64,000 nucleotides of DNA, from NCBI RefSeq assembly GCF_014851395.1, contig NW_024040928.1, positions 12,487,943 through 12,551,942 of the forward strand, given 5' to 3'. Shown here piece after piece: positions 45,632-54,867 of this stretch. Source of the DNA: Micropterus salmoides (taxonomy: Eukaryota > Chordata > Actinopteri > Centrarchiformes > Centrarchidae). Position 1 is the stretch's first letter. The number at the start of each line of letters is the position of its first letter. The notes below the pieces were generated by a model. It had not been told where the DNA came from. It made no database searches and was given only the letters and a program-made list of their open reading frames with translations. The translations under genes and the position numbers were made by a program.

Positions 45632-47176
45632 GTCCAGTGTTTGTGAGCCATGTTGTGATCACTGTTCAGAGAGGAGAAAGCGTTTGTTCGTGCAGGATCC
45701 TGCAACCTGCCGGTGCTCCTGCAAACACACAGACGAAAACTGTAAAGAACGCCAGCTAGAGCTCAATGAGAGGACCTGCAAGTAAGTGCTGTCAGTTTTA
45801 CTGTGCATTCAGACCAAATGCGAATTTAATCATTGCGGGGGTTTTATCGCTGGACAACTGCCAAGTGTTCACACACAACGCGATAACGCAAATAAACACA
45901 ACCCGTGATTACTACAGCGTACAAGTAAACATTTTGCTGTGATTTAATTGCAATTAACGGATCAAACTGATGCCAAAATAAAAACAATATGATGCAGATT
46001 TGTTAAACATATGAATTCATATTTTGTCAGGTCTGTCAGCAGGTCAGCAGGACAACAACTTCTAAAATGTTTGTTTTCTGAATGGAGTTTGGATCAATAA
46101 GGGCTGTGCTAACTTGTTCACAGTAAAGTTCAACAATGGAATAAAGTAACAGACATATTTTCTGAACTCACCAGGTAGTTCAACTTCCTCGCTTTCTTTT
46201 CTCCAAGCAATGTCCAATTTTGTCTGTTTTTATATAAATATGTAGTAGTAGTTCAACAGAGGTCTGGGTGCCCACCGACGCTGTTAGCATGGAACTGGAA
46301 ATGCATGGAAGCTCGCTGCTGAGAAGCTCCAGTGAAGATAAATCAATGTTGTAATCCCAAAAACTCATGTAAAAGGTTAATTTAATAAAAGCAGTTTACT
46401 CCGAGCTCCTCCCACGATTTAACGGCGTGGTTGTCATAGCATAATCTAGTCCGACTACAGGTGTTTATTTGTCCAAAAGCTGCCGCGCTGCTCCCAGCTC
46501 TGTCCTCGACAGCTTCCCATAGATTAGCAGCTCTCCATCGGCCAGCGGCGTTTTACTCCTTCGCTCTGCCTGATACTCTCCAAACAATGCTCTGAAGTCG
46601 TCGGTGACGTCCGGACAATCTTAACATTGATAGGCTTTCGCGACTCAGTATCATGCGACTTTCTCGCTGAAGTTGACTTTGTCTGTAAATCTCTACAGTC
46701 TATTATCTACAGTAATAAAAGCAAAAATGTGGCCACGCAGCATAACTTTGCTCAACAGGACATGTTGTCAGGGATAGTGAATTTATCTGGGTTAACAATG
46801 GATCACATGACTTTTTGTATGTGATAGGGTTTGCTCATTGTGACAACCACAGAGAATAATCACCAGACTCTACAGTTCCCCTTAGCTCTATGAACATTTA
46901 TAGCATCATTTAACACATTTTATTTGTCCCAAAACGTTAGAGACTAGCCGATGAACATAGTGGAACATTTAGCAGCTAAAGAATTAGATAAGAGTTGGTG
47001 GAGACCAAAAACAGAGCTAAAGTGAGAGTGAATAATGGACAAAGACAGCTCCAAATAAATACTAATGAACTGAAAACACTCCTGCCTACAGCTTGTTTTT
47101 CCTTTTTGCTGCAAAGTTTCTTCTTCTTTTAACTGTTTATTACTTCTTGTTTAGATGTGACAAGCCAAGAAGATGA
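35277..47176 (+). CDS. vegfa: Vascular endothelial growth factor A (eight coding exons, whole span)
   Basis: Secreted dimeric cystine-knot growth factor that activates VEGF receptor tyrosine kinases on endothelial cells and drives vessel growth. Coding exons: 35277-35330, 37308-37350, 38331-38527, 39463-39539, 41581-41613, 43966-44040, 45638-45781, 47155-47176; all introns are GT-AG. The full splice gives 214 residues: signal peptide 1-~20; PDGF/VEGF domain about 40-124 with eight cysteines (45, 70, 76, 79, 80, 87, 121, 123) and the family signature PSCVVLMRCAGCC; N-glycosylation site NIT (94-96); linker 124-135; basic exon 6a 135-160; heparin/neuropilin domain 161-209; C-terminal DKPRR. Exons 3 and 4 are 197 and 77 nt, the same as in human VEGFA. 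Phases allow skipping of 6a (189 residues) or of 6a plus 7. Paralog identity (vegfaa or vegfab) is unresolved; exon 6a favours vegfab. Confidence 0.97.
36494..36619. promoter_or_regulatory. CpG cluster in vegfa intron 1
   Basis: About 20 CpG dinucleotides in some 125 bp, with repeated TGCGCG/GCGCGC motifs resembling NRF1 half-sites. CpG survives at this density only where germline methylation is low, so this may be an alternative promoter or enhancer. Confidence 0.45.
36801..36892. promoter_or_regulatory. Cluster of three HIF/bHLH-core motifs in vegfa intron 1
   Basis: CACGT (36801-36805) and ACGTG (36811-36815) form an inverted pair, CACGTAGCTGACGTG. A third site is a palindromic CACGTG (36887-36892) followed by GAACAGG, which recalls the spacing of the AACAGG ancillary element in the human VEGFA HRE. 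Function is inferred. Confidence 0.4.
37308..37350 (+). CDS. vegfa: vegfa exon 2
   Basis: Acceptor TTTCTTTCTCCTTGCAG, donor GTAGGTG. The 43 nt encode SAHIPKATERGPHN plus one base of the next codon: the short hydrophilic N-terminus of the mature factor. SAxIPK resembles the zebrafish Vegfaa N-terminus that I remember. Confidence 0.93.
37351..39462 (+). other. vegfa: vegfa introns 2 and 3
   Basis: Introns of 980 bp (37351-38330) and 935 bp (38528-39462) around exon 3. No repeats or RNA genes were recognised. ORFs reading out of exon 2 into intron 2 are splice-site shadows. Confidence 0.8.
38331..38527 (+). CDS. vegfa: vegfa exon 3 (receptor-binding cystine knot)
   Basis: 197 nt, residues 33-98. 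It holds six of the eight knot cysteines, the PSCVVLMRCAGCC signature with the two cysteines used in the knot and the interchain bridge, the LLVEILQEYPEEVEHIFIP receptor-contact region and the glycosylation site NIT. The acceptor ends TGTCTCCCAG and the donor is GTTAGT. Confidence 0.97.
39463..39539 (+). CDS. vegfa: vegfa exon 4
   Basis: 77 nt encoding IKRIKLLKQQSDIFMSFTEH then SACEC plus a split Arg. It completes the cystine knot with the CEC pair (121, 123). Acceptor CTCTCTCCACAG, donor GTAAGA. Confidence 0.96.
40640..41090. mobile_element. Diverged hAT-like MITE in vegfa intron 4
   Basis: AGTAGTGTAACGTATATTAA with TTTTGAGGTTATTTCCATTT at the left, and GCTACTTTTACTTAAGTAAA with GGGTGATCTTCAGTAATAC at the right, follow the layout of the 33074-33520 family. 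Boundaries are approximate. The rest of intron 4 (39540-41580) shows nothing. Confidence 0.45.
41581..41613 (+). CDS. vegfa: vegfa exon 5 (linker)
   Basis: 33 nt encoding (R)LKKEVKEVNE plus AA of a Lys or Asn codon: the charged linker, which in mammals contains the plasmin cleavage site. It is one codon longer than the 30-nt human exon. Acceptor GCCTTCCAG, donor GTGAGT. It ends in the same phase as exons 6a and 7, so exons 6a, 7 or 8 can all follow in frame. Confidence 0.92.
42650..42715 (-). repeat. Fragment of the tRNA-like SINE family in vegfa intron 5
   Basis: The minus strand reads AGCATGTTCTCCCTGCGTTT then GTGAGTTTCCTCCAGG, matching the 'ATGTTCTCCCCGTG...CTTCCTCCCAC' part of the element at 51721-51988. 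Confidence 0.6.
42870..43110 (+). repeat. Interspersed repeat, 'gctaacatgctaa' family, copy 3 (vegfa intron 5)
   Basis: TATTGGATGGATTGTCATGA, CGCTAATTAGCAGATGATAG, GATGGTGAACATCGTAAACA and AAGTACAGCCTCACAGAGTC: same order as in copies 1 and 2. The rest of intron 5 (41614-43965) is unremarkable. Confidence 0.7.
43966..44040 (+). CDS. vegfa: vegfa exon 6a (basic, heparan-sulfate-binding)
   Basis: 75 nt encoding KKSRKGKAKGQKRKRKK followed by NRDKTIHD. The run of Lys/Arg closely follows mammalian exon 6a (human KKSVRGKGKGQKRKRKK), which tethers the 189-type isoform to matrix. Acceptor CTCTTGCAG, donor GTATGT. Being phase-matched to its neighbours, it is an optional cassette. If the donor is not used, the frame runs on to a stop at 44132-44134. 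Confidence 0.93.
44041..44134 (+). CDS. vegfa: Possible read-through extension of exon 6a with hydrophobic C-terminus
   Basis: Continuing past the exon 6a donor, the frame stays open for 30 codons: YVSAAFSTYLN then LSVALLIIKLIWEELLCPF and stop. The segment from about LSV to LLC is strongly hydrophobic. In human VEGFA, read-through at the same donor forms exon 6b, which opens similarly (VYVGA). Whether this tail is ever translated is unknown; it could equally be chance intron sequence. Confidence 0.25.
45177..45182 (+). terminator. Candidate intronic polyadenylation signal AATAAA (vegfa intron 6)
   Basis: AATAAA in a context that looks like a 3' UTR end (TTTTCACTCAATAAAATGAA), with GU-rich sequence about 60-110 nt downstream. 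It could end a transcript that reads through exon 6a or uses a terminal exon in intron 6. Unproven. Confidence 0.3.
45601..45628. repeat. (TGTC)7 microsatellite abutting the exon 7 acceptor
   Basis: Seven TGTC units end 9 nt before exon 7, within the polypyrimidine tract, which continues upstream as a C/T-rich run (about 45571-45600). Confidence 0.95.
45638..45781 (+). CDS. vegfa: vegfa exon 7 (heparin / neuropilin-binding domain)
   Basis: 144 nt, residues 161-207 plus a split Lys: VCEPCCDHCSERRKRLFVQD, then PATCRCSCKHTDENCKERQ and LELNERTC. The SERRK-LFVQDP and RQLELNERTC blocks are diagnostic of the VEGF-A heparin-binding domain. It is exactly 12 nt longer than the 132-nt human exon because of a doubled CxxC (CEPC-CDHC), giving nine cysteines here plus one in exon 8, against eight in total in the human domain. 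Donor GTAAGT. Confidence 0.96.
45805..47050. repeat. Repeat fragments in vegfa intron 7
   Basis: GTGCATTCAGACCAAATGCG near 45803 looks like the end of a hAT-type element, though no matching right end was found. 46400-46680 is CpG-richer and unlike the rest of the intron, so may be inserted DNA. 46930-47050 resembles the composite repeat at 7985-8880. Confidence 0.4.
47155..47176 (+). CDS. vegfa: vegfa exon 8, coding part (CDKPRR end)
   Basis: Acceptor TACTTCTTGTTTAG. Encodes (K)CDKPRR and TGA. The C-terminal arginine fits the neuropilin-binding CendR rule. This corresponds to mammalian exon 8a (pro-angiogenic). I see no sequence encoding the 8b ending SLTRKD downstream. Confidence 0.95.
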
Positions 47177-48592
47177 GAGAGGTGGGAGCACCAGATGTAC
47201 AAGATGAAGGAATATTCTAGAGATATTTCACAGCACAGCACTTTGACCTTTGAACCGTAAGCTCTTCTTTTTGATGGAAAGCATTCCCCTTGGACTGACT
47301 GAGAGAGAACAAAAAGGAAGACTGAACCGAAGTTTCCTCCCACTGTATATCTGTGTGTATATAGACCATGATAAAAGAAAAAAAGAGTACCCAATTGTTA
47401 TGCTGCTACAGAAACAAATAACTAAACTCAGCATTTGACAAAAAGCAAATAGCCGCCATGTGGTTTCGCGTTTCTAACAGGCTTGTGATGCAGGTGTAGT
47501 CTTGTTGTGAATTCATTGTATGCAATTACTTCACTGGATATGAGTCTACTGTGGCTGTGTGTCAATCATAAATTGCAAAACCTCTCAATCTAAGATATAT
47601 TAAACTGCTAAAAGAGCTGGTGAGGCTGAAGTGGACAGGAGCGCTCTCCTTACAAAAATGATGGATGGACTTTAATCTGTCAATGGAGGTACCAGCAGGA
47701 CAACCAGGACACCTGACTGAAATCTTGAATCTGTCTCGCTTCCTTTCCCACGAGGAAATTGCAGGACTGATGTGGACAGGATAAAATGTTCACTACTGTG
47801 ATCAGCTTGCAGGAGAAAAGACTCTGGAGTGCCATATATTTTTAAAGGGATACTGGTTATCAATATAGCATCTAATAATGTCCTATATGAAAACCACTGA
47901 AAACATCCTAAACTGTAGTTTGATTCCATTTGAAAAACTGTGCCTCGCAAAATGTACTGAGAAATCTTTGGAGTGCTTTTTAAATTATTTTTTCTTTCCT
48001 TTTTCAGGAGAGGGGATTGTTAAAGTAGTTTTGTTAGTTTTTAACTCAGAATCTACAGAATCCATGATCACATATCTTCTTCTCTGAACTTGTACATACT
48101 TAATATCCCTTTATCCCATAGTCCATTCTAGATAATTTATAATGTTATAGAGTATTTTTCAGTATTCAGTCTTCTACCCATATTTAATTTGGTCTATTTA
48201 TATATGCAGTGTTATGTATCTGTAGCTGTCCTATACCCCCTATGTGTAAGGTCACTGATGGCTACTCTCCACAAGGAGACTCTCTGTGCTTTTCAACAAT
48301 ACAAAAAAAGAAAAAACAACAACAAAAAAAATCTAAAATGATTTGTTAACATTCCCTAAATGGATTATTTGTAGTGGTGTACTGATCTCCTCTGGATTAT
48401 TCAACCCCTCTTGTCTAAGGGTTTGGGTGTTGTGTAAAACGTGGGTATCCGTGTGTTTGTGTACATGTGCGTGTATGAGTGTGTGGTCACGTGCATTTGT
48501 GCACACCTGTGTGTAGGTGTTAGTAAGTTGTATTTAAGTATTTAAATAAGTATCAGGCCTGTGTTTTGTCCGTCTTGCAAGATGCAAATACA

Positions 48593-48598
48593 AATAAA
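48593..48598 (+). terminator. Candidate vegfa polyadenylation signal
   Basis: AATAAA 1.4 kb after the stop codon, after a GT-rich stretch. A second AATAAA is at 49007-49012. Confidence 0.45.
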
Positions 48599-49006
48599 CT
48601 ACTGCTAGCAGCTCAGCATACACTACCATGACACCATCACCGTTTTAAATATGGATAACAATCTGCATCCTTTCTGCCAGCAGTCTTAGAGCCCTCATTA
48701 ATAGTTCTCTTTGTCTCTTCTTCACCATTAACATGTTTTCTGTGTCTATGTAAAACAGTAAAGCATATTTATTTTCAAATTATATTGTTTTTATATAAAA
48801 TAAGGAAAAGGTTGCTGTGTTGTGAATGCTGTGTTTTCAAGAGATTTCATTAGGAAACATGAGCTTTCCATGTTCTTGTGCGGCAAGTTGATGCTCACAC
48901 GTCTGCTAAGAATCTGGACGGAATGTAATCTGAGAGAAAGTAGAACAGAGAAATAAGAAATTCCTGCACGCATTTCATGACAGACGGACAGATATTCAGC
49001 CTTATG

Positions 49007-49012
49007 AATAAA
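49007..49012 (+). terminator. Candidate distal vegfa polyadenylation signal
   Basis: AATAAA 1.83 kb after the stop codon, in CTTATGAATAAAATGGCAC. It may be the distal site or unrelated. Confidence 0.35.
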
Positions 49013-49039
49013 ATGGCACTTTGAAGCAGTGTGCAGTAA

Positions 49040-49815
49040 TTTCATCTGTTAAATCTAACTGTAGGTAACCATTTAGAAGCAATGGAGGATACAACAACAG
49101 TTTCTAAGAAGTGTTGGCTGAAGGTAAAATGTTTCGATGTCAAAGGATTATGCAACAATAGCAAAATAATCTGTTAAGGTAAAGGGCTAACTAGCAGCTG
49201 TAGGTATTTATGGTAAGGTTTTGGTAATGGTTAACTAAGATGCATGAAAGAAACTTTAATAAGTTTTATATTTCTTCATTTCATTCAGTTATGGGCAGAA
49301 GCACCTTTGATCGGCCTCCCATTGGATTTTTAAAAAAAGTTATTTTTAGATATAAGCCTTAAGACCAAGTTGAAAACAGTTAACCTAAGAGATAGTTGGA
49401 CTTGAGGAACAGCTTGGCGTGGTTAAAGTTAGGGTAAGAATTTGGGTAGGACCATCTCTGCCCATAATTGCATAAAAACACATAATTCTATCCGCATTGA
49501 ATGCTCATTAACGTTATTTTAGCATCACAGTACATTACATTACTGAGATTTGCACTGTCCTAAAAAATGCAACCCCCACATTAAGTTCAATGAAACCACT
49601 GAGTCAGCACCTCCACTGCCCAGACGGCTCCAGCCCAAAAATACTTTTGCTACAGTAAAAAGGTTGAACTGGGTCAAGTTTTGCCACAACACAAAGCAAC
49701 ATCATCTATGAAAATATTGCATTCTAGTAGATTATAATGGTCAAGACGAAGGATAAAATGTATACTACAATAATAATACTGCACCGTGCTTTGGCATTTG
49801 ATAAGCCATCAAACC
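49040..49815. other. Gene-free stretch downstream of vegfa
   Basis: Nothing recognisable was seen. Confidence 0.4.
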
Positions 49816-49817
49816 AT

Positions 49818-50317
49818 AGGTGTTACTAGACCCTTTTTACTGGGGTACGTGCCCCTGTATCCATGTGCTGTGCCCCAGTAAAATTGTCAAGGACGTGTAG
49901 AGCTTCGCGGTCAAGTTAGCAATAATATATATGCAACATCCGGTTACAATTTCAAAATATAATTACTGGTTGATGTGAAAAGGCACATTGTTAATGATAT
50001 GAAACGTCACAAAAAATGAGAGCGACTTTCAGGAGCAGCAAACGTGTTCTCATCTCAGTGCGTCATTACGGACACTTTCAGACAGCGTGACAAAGCATAA
50101 TTATTTGACACTAAAGGTACACTTCAGCGTCCATATGAAACGCCACAGTTTGTTACGTCGCACCAACACAAAGGAGGCTAACCTTGTGACATCTGTGGCA
50201 TTGTGTTGTGTGATAGAACTGCACCTTTTCAAGTGGCCAATTATTGTGGCCAGCCTAAGGCACACAGGAGTGAGGGGGTCTGTGCCCCAGTAGAGCTTTA
50301 TGTCTAGCAACGCACCA
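49818..50317. mobile_element. ~500-bp element with imperfect inverted ends
   Basis: The left end AGGTGTTACTAGACCCTTTT, then TACTGGGGTACGTGCCCC, mirrors the right end, whose reverse complement reads GGTGCGTTGCTAGACATAAA, then GCTCTACTGGGGCACAG. The interior is non-coding. A DNA transposon derivative; fish genomes carry many copies of this end sequence as I recall it. Confidence 0.65.
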
Positions 50318-50319
50318 CT

Positions 50320-51715
50320 TCCAGAATGAGAAGTCAGTCTCACCGCGTCGTAAATGGTGAGTCGTTTTGAAAGTGAACACTCAGCTAGACTAACTCGGCG
50401 CGAGGCAATATTTACTTTCATCAAGAAACAATGCATCTAGCCTCATTAGAATGGAATGAACATGGTGGTCCCAAGAAACATTACCTGGAACAAAGATGAT
50501 GTTTCCAGTTTTGGCACGGGCTGCACCAACTGCCCTCACTAGACCTGTTTTTTTTTTCCACAGTCCCACATTGTGGCCATGTTTGTATTGAAACTGGCTA
50601 TCCCCATTGCTTGCTACTTCCCACTAGATTAGCTCCTCACGGCGTTAATGCTCTGCTCTGCCCTTTCTGATTCATGCTGTTTATGTGCATACCTAAATGT
50701 AAAGCATACCAAATAATCCCAGTAAACTGTGGGGCCCCCTTCACCGGGTAAAACACCCCAAAGAATGTTATAAACCATCTAATCTGTGATTTACCAGGAT
50801 CTGAGAACCAAGCGAGCAAGCTAGCAGCCTGTCCAGTTTGTCAGCATGCAAGTCTGACGCCACCAAGAGGCTTTAAAACACAAAATCATTTTAATTAATT
50901 AATAGCTTTCACATCTTTAAAGGGGTTAGAGTGTTATAATGGAAAACTAAGAAGTATATTAAACCTTATTTTATGTAACATTTAAAACCTATTCTGACCC
51001 TTGAGAGTAAAGAGAAAATATTCACACATATCACACATCAAAAATTGCAGTGGCAAGCGTACCTTTTGTGTGTGACTGTCTTTCCTTTCAATTACAATTT
51101 AAAAGAGTCTTATCATTCCGAGAGTCCCATCTGGACGTTGGACAGTTTTTTTCACTTTTGGTTGGTTATAAAGAGAACAGGGTTGAAAAACGTGATTGAA
51201 GGTTTAACAGAGTCTGTGTTCTTATCTGGCAAATGTTTAATTGAATATATTTTAATGTAATCTGCAGTCATATGCCACTATCATACTGTTGATGCAACTA
51301 ACCCTTCTCTTAAGTCATTGCACAATCAGAGTGACTAACAAAACATAGTAATGCTGTTGATTTTGTCATCGAGTCATTGCATCATCATTTTTTCAGATTT
51401 ACTCTGGAATTGAAAATTGAAACCTTTTTTTAAAGAGGTGGTATTATGCTTTTTGGCTTTTTCCCTCTCCTTTATTGAGTTATATATCTTTTTTGTGTAT
51501 GTAACAGGTTTGCAAAGTGAAAAAGCCCAAAGTCCAGCCCAAAGGGAGTTCCCATCTCCCACAGAAAGTAGTGATGGCAAGTTCGACTCTTGTGACAGAC
51601 TCAATCCTTCTAAATCCAATCAGACTAAATCCTTCCATTGTCACTCCTGAGTATACAACCAGACCAGCCATATAAAGACTTATGTATATAATTACTATCA
51701 TTATCTCTATACAAA
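50320..51715. other. Gene-free stretch
   Basis: No exons, RNA genes or repeat family were recognised. Confidence 0.4.
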
Positions 51716-51720
51716 TAATG

Positions 51721-51988
51721 CATGGTGGTGCTGTGGTTAGCACTGTTGCCTCACTGCAAGAAGGTCGTGGGTTCAGAACCTGAAAACCTGTGGAGTTTGC
51801 GTGTTCTCTACAGGTGCTCCGGCTTCCTCCCACCATCCAAAGACATGTCTAGGTTGACCCTAAATTGTCCTTAGGTGTGAGTGGTTGTCTGTCTATATGT
51901 GGCCCTGCGATCTGTCCGATGTCAGCTGGAATTGGCTGGGGGGGATTGGCTCCAGCCCCCCGCTACCCTGTAAGCGGTAGACGATGGA
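51721..51988 (+). mobile_element. tRNA-like SINE (common fish family)
   Basis: Head GTGGTTAGCACTGTTGCCTC and GTCGTGGGTTCAGAACCTG resemble Pol III A and B boxes of a tRNA-derived head. The body has GGAGTTTGCGTGTTCTCTAC, CTCCGGCTTCCTCCCACCAT and TCCAGCCCCCCGCTACCCTG, the familiar fish repeat that ends in GCGGTAGACGATGGAT. About 270 bp, diverged, so unlikely to be transcribed. Confidence 0.8.
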
Positions 51989-52299
51989 TCTCATTCATAC
52001 AGTAGCCTAACATCCTGATCTGTGAGTAAAATATTAATAACTCTTATTAAATTTCAACCAATTTAATAATAATCTGGATCAAGCCACCAAATTCTTAAAA
52101 GAACTCCAGCACAGAGAGAGGAACAAAGATTACATTATATAAATGCAGCAGTCTGGCAGTTCTGGACACAGAATGGGCAACATCAGGTCCTGATTCTGCA
52201 GACAGAGAAACACACATGATCTCATCGCACTCAAACACTGCAGGTTGTGTCCCAATCAGCAGCTGTGAAACAACAGCACGGCTCTGTCGATAAATAAAA

Positions 52300-53692
52300 A
52301 GTAAAAGTTACGTTGCCCGGATCCAGACCCGGATCAGCTGTTAGCTGTAACACATCACAGGGCTAACGCTAACGTTGCTACGTGGCTGTGTTTTAGTGTT
52401 TTAATGTTTTAATGACCAGGTCTGTTTGTTTTGGAGAGGAGACGACCTCTGAGGTAATTTGGCTCCCTGCAGAACTCTGTCAGGGCTCTGAAGTGGACCC
52501 AGAACAACTCTCATCAGCCGTTAGCTGTAAACACTAGCAGGACTAAAGTTACGGTGCGGCTGTGTTAAAACTATAACTTAACGTCACTGCGCTGTAATAA
52601 TGTTGTGCTTTATTAAATGTCTGTTGCCTATTAAATGACTGTTACCAGACAGCCGACCTGCCTCTCATTGTCCAGCGCTGGCAGTCACTCAGCCTGCCGA
52701 GTGAACGAAAGACTGAGGAGGGCGCATGTGAGCGGTGAACGAGTCGTTCATTCCTGCTCCACAGTAGCTGTCATGTGACAAATGAATGACTCAGACCTAG
52801 AGACCCACAGTTGAGAGTTGTGAACTAATCAGTAGTGTTTCCTGTGCTGCCTGCTTACCGCCCTGTAGTTGAGCTGTCCCGTGACAAATGAATGACTCAA
52901 ACCTAGAGACCCACAGTTGAGAGACGTGAACTAATCAATTCTGTTTCCTGTGCTGATGGAGCCCATGCAGCTGCCGTGTGACGAGTTAACGTAAGATTCC
53001 AAGATCCTTCACGCATGCATGAAAATGAACGAATTACTCACTGAGACAACCCATTCCTCCCAAGTCATACACACGATTAGGTCTTATGCACGAAACATTT
53101 GCTTGAAAACAGCTCGTTTGTAGTCCAGCCCTTCACTTCCTTTACTTGTGACACCACAATGAAAATGCGTCATAAAGCTTGCCAAGTGGCTAGCGGGGTC
53201 AGCCACTCCCTCAAACCAAGCTAGTCTGAGCGGAAGCCCTTTGGCTTGACTCAGCTTTGTTTGATTTTCCATTGTAGAAATGTTGTACTTCCGTGAGGTT
53301 CCAAGTGAGCTGAGGGATACTAAATCTTAATGTGAAAACACGACAGACTGCTGATTGGTCAGAGAGAATATCCACTATTCACTGCATCGTCATTGCTGCA
53401 CCAGACCGAGGCCAGCAACAGAAGTTTTATATTTTACAGTTTTCGTATGAAATTTCATCACTAAATCCACTTCTGAGAAGTTTTGAGGTGAGAAATCAGC
53501 TGTGTAGATTTCGAATATTGACAGTTTTACGAGAAGTCATGGTGGAACAAAAATGCTTAAATATTTTCGGAGTTGAGGAGCTCCGCAAGTGGCTGCAGGG
53601 GAAGTCTGTACCAACCCGCGGGAGGAGCGTGTGAGGCCGGCCAGCTGCCCACTCACACAGCCCTCTGCTCCCGCCCAGTTTGAGAACCACTG
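52300..53692. mobile_element. Probable hAT-type element; right end only
   Basis: The right terminus CCCAGTTTGAGAACCACTG (53674-53692) is the reverse complement of the well-known hAT/Charlie end CAGTGGTTCTCAAACTGGG. No left terminus was found, and no transposase frame survives. The left boundary is a guess from base composition. Confidence 0.5.
52775..52955. repeat. Two 75-bp direct repeats at 106-bp period
   Basis: GTGACAAATGAATGACTCAG at 52775 recurs as GTGACAAATGAATGACTCAA at 52881. Both copies run 75 bp to TTTCCTGTGCTG (ends 52849 and 52955) with few differences. They lie in a CpG-richer block (about 52300-53690) ending in a hAT-type terminus, so are probably subterminal repeats of a transposon. 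Confidence 0.85.
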
Positions 53693-54830
53693 TAGGCAGG
53701 TTACAATACTCGAATGAATGAGGCAGCCTATACGGCCAAAACGTCTGTCTCTTTAGCTGCTAAATGCTGCACTACTGTATGTTCACCAGCTAGACACTAA
53801 CATTGTCATGTCTGTTGTATGTCGTACACTGGATTTTTAAAGCTGAAACTAGCTGCCTGCTGCGGCTGGAAACGACAGCAATGAGAGAGGTTAGAGTGAA
53901 CCAAAACAGTGAGCTTTAAGATGCTAAAACACTCCATAAAACTGAAGGAACTGTTATCTATGGGCTTTGTCACTACAAGCAACATCTTACACTAGACATA
54001 GTTATTGATCATAGATATTAATTAAAGCTTTAAAATAGAAAAAGTGACCATACAAGTGCTTTCCACAAGTCCTTTTTAATTTGCACTAATTAATTTGCCC
54101 ATATGTCAGTTAGCATTTTGCTGCCCATGCCACAGCCCAGCCTTGTCTCCCCATACGGGTCATAAAAGGTTTAACAAACAAAAGGGATGCAAGTCAAAAT
54201 GAACGTGTAATGCTCAACATTCTGTCTCTTTGACAGAGAAATGTAATAGAGATTTGAGGTTAAAGCTGACATGGGATAAGATTTAATATACTCTGAGAGC
54301 AGAAGGATTCAGTTGAAATGTAGAACAGTGGAAGCAGGTGTGATTAAAGATCCTGCCAGCTTTAAGACCTGAGGCAGGCGAACGTGCTCTCAGGCAGGTA
54401 ATACACCTCACACTGCTGATGAAAACCGAAAGAAATCACGACTCGGCAAAAACCCCTCCCTGATGTGGTGTCTGCAGTGTAGTGAGGCGCGATATGTGCT
54501 CACTCACACGTACTACGTCTTTAAGGCTTCTGATCTATATTTACCCAAGTTTCCGACTGATTGTGACACTGAAAAATATGCTATGAGTCATGGGGCAGGG
54601 AACCGGAGAGGGAAGGAGGGAGGGAATGTGAATGAGACTGAAATCAGTTTAAAGAGGGATCAGTGGAGCAGGGTGGAAAAGAGACTAATTGAGCTGAAGG
54701 GGGGAGAAGAAAAGCGGATAAAACCGCGATGGAGGAGAGCATGATTGAGAAGGAATAAGGTGGAGGAAGGGAGAACTGAGAGGGAATTGCACTAATGGAG
54801 GGTCTCCTCATTCATCGGTGTGCGTGTGTG

Positions 54831-54836
<6 letters not shown>

Positions 54837-54864
<28 letters not shown>
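54837..54864. repeat. (TG)n microsatellite
   Basis: Fourteen TG units, preceded by an imperfect TGCGTG run. Confidence 0.93.

Positions 54865-54867
<3 letters not shown>

Larger units (their letters stand above)
47177..49035 (+). promoter_or_regulatory. vegfa: vegfa 3' UTR (approximate extent)
   Basis: AT-rich, without ORFs of note. It carries several ATTTA/TATTTAT motifs (near 48181, 48195, 48531-48546, 48765) of the kind that govern VEGF mRNA stability through AU-binding proteins. Candidate polyadenylation signals are AATAAA at 48593-48598 and 49007-49012. The true 3' end is unknown; a transcript of 1.4-1.9 kb of UTR would match mammalian VEGFA. Confidence 0.55.

Noticed and set aside
47177..47260. 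An exon 8b (SLTRKD-type) alternative ending
   Set aside because: Possible acceptors downstream of exon 8 give KDISQHSTLTFEP or NTAL endings, with no resemblance to the 8b peptide and weak splice sites.
51721..51800. A functional tRNA gene
   Set aside because: The A/B-box-like head does not fold into a full cloverleaf and is continuous with a fish SINE body.
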